5,988 bases of DNA from an uncultured Caulobacteraceae bacterium (GTDB lineage: Bacteria > Pseudomonadota > Alphaproteobacteria > Caulobacterales > Caulobacteraceae): positions 1 through 5,988 of the forward strand of contig CALFYB010000455.1 of the NCBI GenBank assembly GCA_937952995.1, in the 5' to 3' direction. Shown here piece by piece: positions 4,549-5,988 of this stretch (positions are counted from its first letter, which is position 1; every line of letters begins with the position of its first letter). The notes under the pieces are model-generated. The model saw only the letters and a program-made list of their open reading frames with translations. It searched no databases and was not told the origin of the DNA. The translations under genes and the position numbers were made by a program.

Positions 4549-5988
4549 CAGTGCGACTCGCGACTAACCGCCTCGCCGCTCGAGCCGACCAAAAAGTCTT
4601 GGTCGCAGCCTCGGTCAGCTTGCAGCACGGTGTCGACATAGAGCTTGGCCCAGCCCCGGACATAGGGTGAGGCAGGCCGCGCCAGCGCCGGGTCAGCCGC
4701 GCGTCTGGCCAGTTCCGCGTCGCTGACCTGCAGGGTCAAGGTCCTCGCCGGTCCATCCAGAGCGATCAAATCGCCATCCTGCACCAAGGCCAAGGGTCCG
4801 CCCGCGTCGGCTTCGGGGTTTACGTGCAAGATCACTGTGCCGAAGGCCGTCCCGCTCATCCGCGCATCGGAAATCCGCACCATGTCACGAACGCCCTTGG
4901 CCAAGAGTTTGGCGGGTAAGGCCATGTTGCCAACCTCCGGCATGCCCGGATAGCCCTTAGGCCCGCAGCCTTTGAGGACCAGAACGCAGGTCTCGTCGAC
5001 ATCCAAATCTGGAAGATCAATGCGGGCCTTGTAGTCCTCGATGGACTCAAACACGACCGCGCGGCCCGTATGGACCAGAAGCTCCGGCGATGCGGCACTC
5101 GGCTTCATCACCGCTCCGCCCGGGCTGAGATTGCCGCGCAGGACCCATAGGCCCGAACTGGGCGCGACGGGGGCCTCCATGGTCCGGATGACTTCGGGAT
5201 TATCACAGCGTGCCATTTCGGCGATCTTAGCTTGGGTCAGGCCGCTGACCGTGATGGCATCGCCGCGCAGGTGCGAGCCAAGCGCCTTGAACACCGCCGG
5301 AACCCCGCCCGCGTAGCAGAAGTCCTCCATCAAGAACCGGCCCGATGGCATCAGGTCAACGAGGAGCGGGATATCGCGGCCCAGCCGGTCGAAATCTTCC
5401 TGCTCCAAAGGCACACCCAAACGTCCGGCCAGCGCGATCAGATGCAGCACAGCATTGGTCGAGCCGCCGATGGCCGCATGGGTCAAGATGGCGTTTTCGA
5501 ACGCCTCGCGCGTGGCAATGGCTGACATCTTCACATCGTCGCGCACAAGCTGGACGATGCGCCGTCCCGTCAGGTGGGCCAAGGTGGCCCGGCGACCATC
5601 AACAGCGGGCAAGGCCGCGTTTTCAGGCAGGCTAAGGCCTAGCGCCTCGACCAGACTGGCCATAGTCGAAGCGGTGCCCATGGTCATGCAGACGCCGTGG
5701 CTGCGTGACATGCCGCTCTCAGCCGACATGAAATCGGCAAGGGTCATTTCCCCTGCACGCACAGCCTCGGAGAACTTCCAGACATCGGTGCCAGAGCCGA
5801 TGTCCTTGCCTCGGAACTTACCGTTCAGCATCGGACCGGACGACACGACCATCGTCGGCAGATCGACACTGGCCGCGCCCATCAACTGGCCCGGCGTAGT
5901 CTTGTCACAGCCGCCCAAGAGCACGACCCCGTCGATGGGATTGCCGCGGATCGACTCCTCGACCTCCATGGCTAAGAGATTGCGAAAC
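4548..5988 (-). CDS. IlvD/Edd-family sugar-acid dehydratase (galactonate/arabinonate type), 5' end cut by window edge
   Basis: Fe-S dehydratase removing water from a sugar acid to give a 2-keto-3-deoxy acid; here probably D-galactonate to KDGal. The frame is open from the right edge (first whole codon at 5987) to TGA at 4550-4548, 479 residues. By alignment from memory with the roughly 580-residue Rhizobium L-arabinonate dehydratase, about 100 N-terminal residues, including the first cluster-ligand Cys, lie outside. Counting from the ATG at 5969, the second cluster Cys is C21 in GGCDKTTP and the third is C94 in HGVCMTMGTA, spaced 73 residues apart as in the Rhizobium enzyme. The catalytic Ser is S372 in SDARMSG. 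Also visible are GSGTDVWKFSE, AIGGSTNAVLHL, GNLSPGGAVMKPSA and GPKGYPGMPE. The internal ATG at 5969 is not the start. KTTP and GPKGYPGM place it with sugar-acid dehydratases, not IlvD or Edd proper. First gene seen of the operon; its promoter is outside. Confidence 0.93.
   Translation of the reverse strand, partial: FRNLLAMEVEESIRGNPIDGVVLLGGCDKTTPGQLMGAASVDLPTMVVSSGPMLNGKFRGKDIGSGTDVWKFSEAVRAGEMTLADFMSAESGMSRSHGVCMTMGTASTMASLVEALGLSLPENAALPAVDGRRATLAHLTGRRIVQLVRDDVKMSAIATREAFENAILTHAAIGGSTNAVLHLIALAGRLGVPLEQEDFDRLGRDIPLLVDLMPSGRFLMEDFCYAGGVPAVFKALGSHLRGDAITVSGLTQAKIAEMARCDNPEVIRTMEAPVAPSSGLWVLRGNLSPGGAVMKPSAASPELLVHTGRAVVFESIEDYKARIDLPDLDVDETCVLVLKGCGPKGYPGMPEVGNMALPAKLLAKGVRDMVRISDARMSGTAFGTVILHVNPEADAGGPLALVQDGDLIALDGPARTLTLQVSDAELARRAADPALARPASPYVRGWAKLYVDTVLQADRGCDQDFLVGSSGEAVSRESH

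Noticed and set aside
5967..5969. ATG at 5969 as the dehydratase start
   Set aside because: The frame continues upstream to the window edge with residues that align to the family (RNL then VEES.RG), and the N-terminal domain with the first cluster Cys would otherwise be missing.
4548..5988. Calling the dehydratase IlvD (branched-chain amino acid synthesis) or Edd (6-phosphogluconate dehydratase)
   Set aside because: The CDKTTP and GPKGYPGMPE motifs, the C-terminal similarity to arabinonate dehydratase and the sugar operon context favour a sugar-acid dehydratase.

Overview
The window is an ordinary-looking sugar catabolic locus from a moderately high-GC bacterium. It encodes five recognisable enzymes and one sugar transporter. 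Together they fit the De Ley-Doudoroff (non-phosphorylated Entner-Doudoroff type) route for D-galactose: galactose -> galactono-lactone/galactonate -> 2-keto-3-deoxygalactonate (KDGal) -> KDGal-6-phosphate -> pyruvate + glyceraldehyde-3-phosphate. An alphaproteobacterium, perhaps of the Caulobacterales/Sphingomonadales/Rhizobiales kind, is the best guess. The basis is remembered resemblance of the short-chain dehydrogenase to Caulobacter XylB and of the dehydratase to Rhizobium L-arabinonate dehydratase. No rRNA or other taxonomic marker is present, so this is only moderately supported.

Layout. From the right edge leftward on the minus strand runs a tightly packed four-gene operon: the IlvD/Edd-family sugar-acid dehydratase (5' end beyond the right edge), an NAD-type short-chain sugar dehydrogenase, 2-keto-3-deoxygalactonokinase (dgoK) and 2-keto-3-deoxy-6-phosphogalactonate aldolase (dgoA). 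The three junctions overlap by 1, 4 and 4 bases (TGATG, GTGA, ATGA), so translation is probably coupled. Next, on the plus strand, an aldose 1-epimerase gene runs convergently and overlaps the 3' end of dgoA by 12 bases. A 133-base divergent intergenic region then separates the epimerase from a GPH-family (MelB-like) MFS sugar transporter on the minus strand, which runs off the left edge. No stretch over 300 bases lacks a gene.

How it works together. The transporter would import the sugar and the epimerase would equilibrate its anomers for the dehydrogenase. The dehydrogenase oxidises C1, the dehydratase makes the 2-keto-3-deoxy acid, DgoK phosphorylates it and DgoA cleaves it. A lactonase and a regulator are not in the window and may lie just outside. 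The notable points are the IlvD/Edd-family dehydratase where E. coli uses the enolase-superfamily DgoD, the overlapping convergent gene ends with a candidate terminator inside dgoA, a perfect inverted repeat between the divergent genes, and a few substitutions near conserved active-site motifs. I found no mobile element, CRISPR array, RNA gene or clear sign of a new kind of system.
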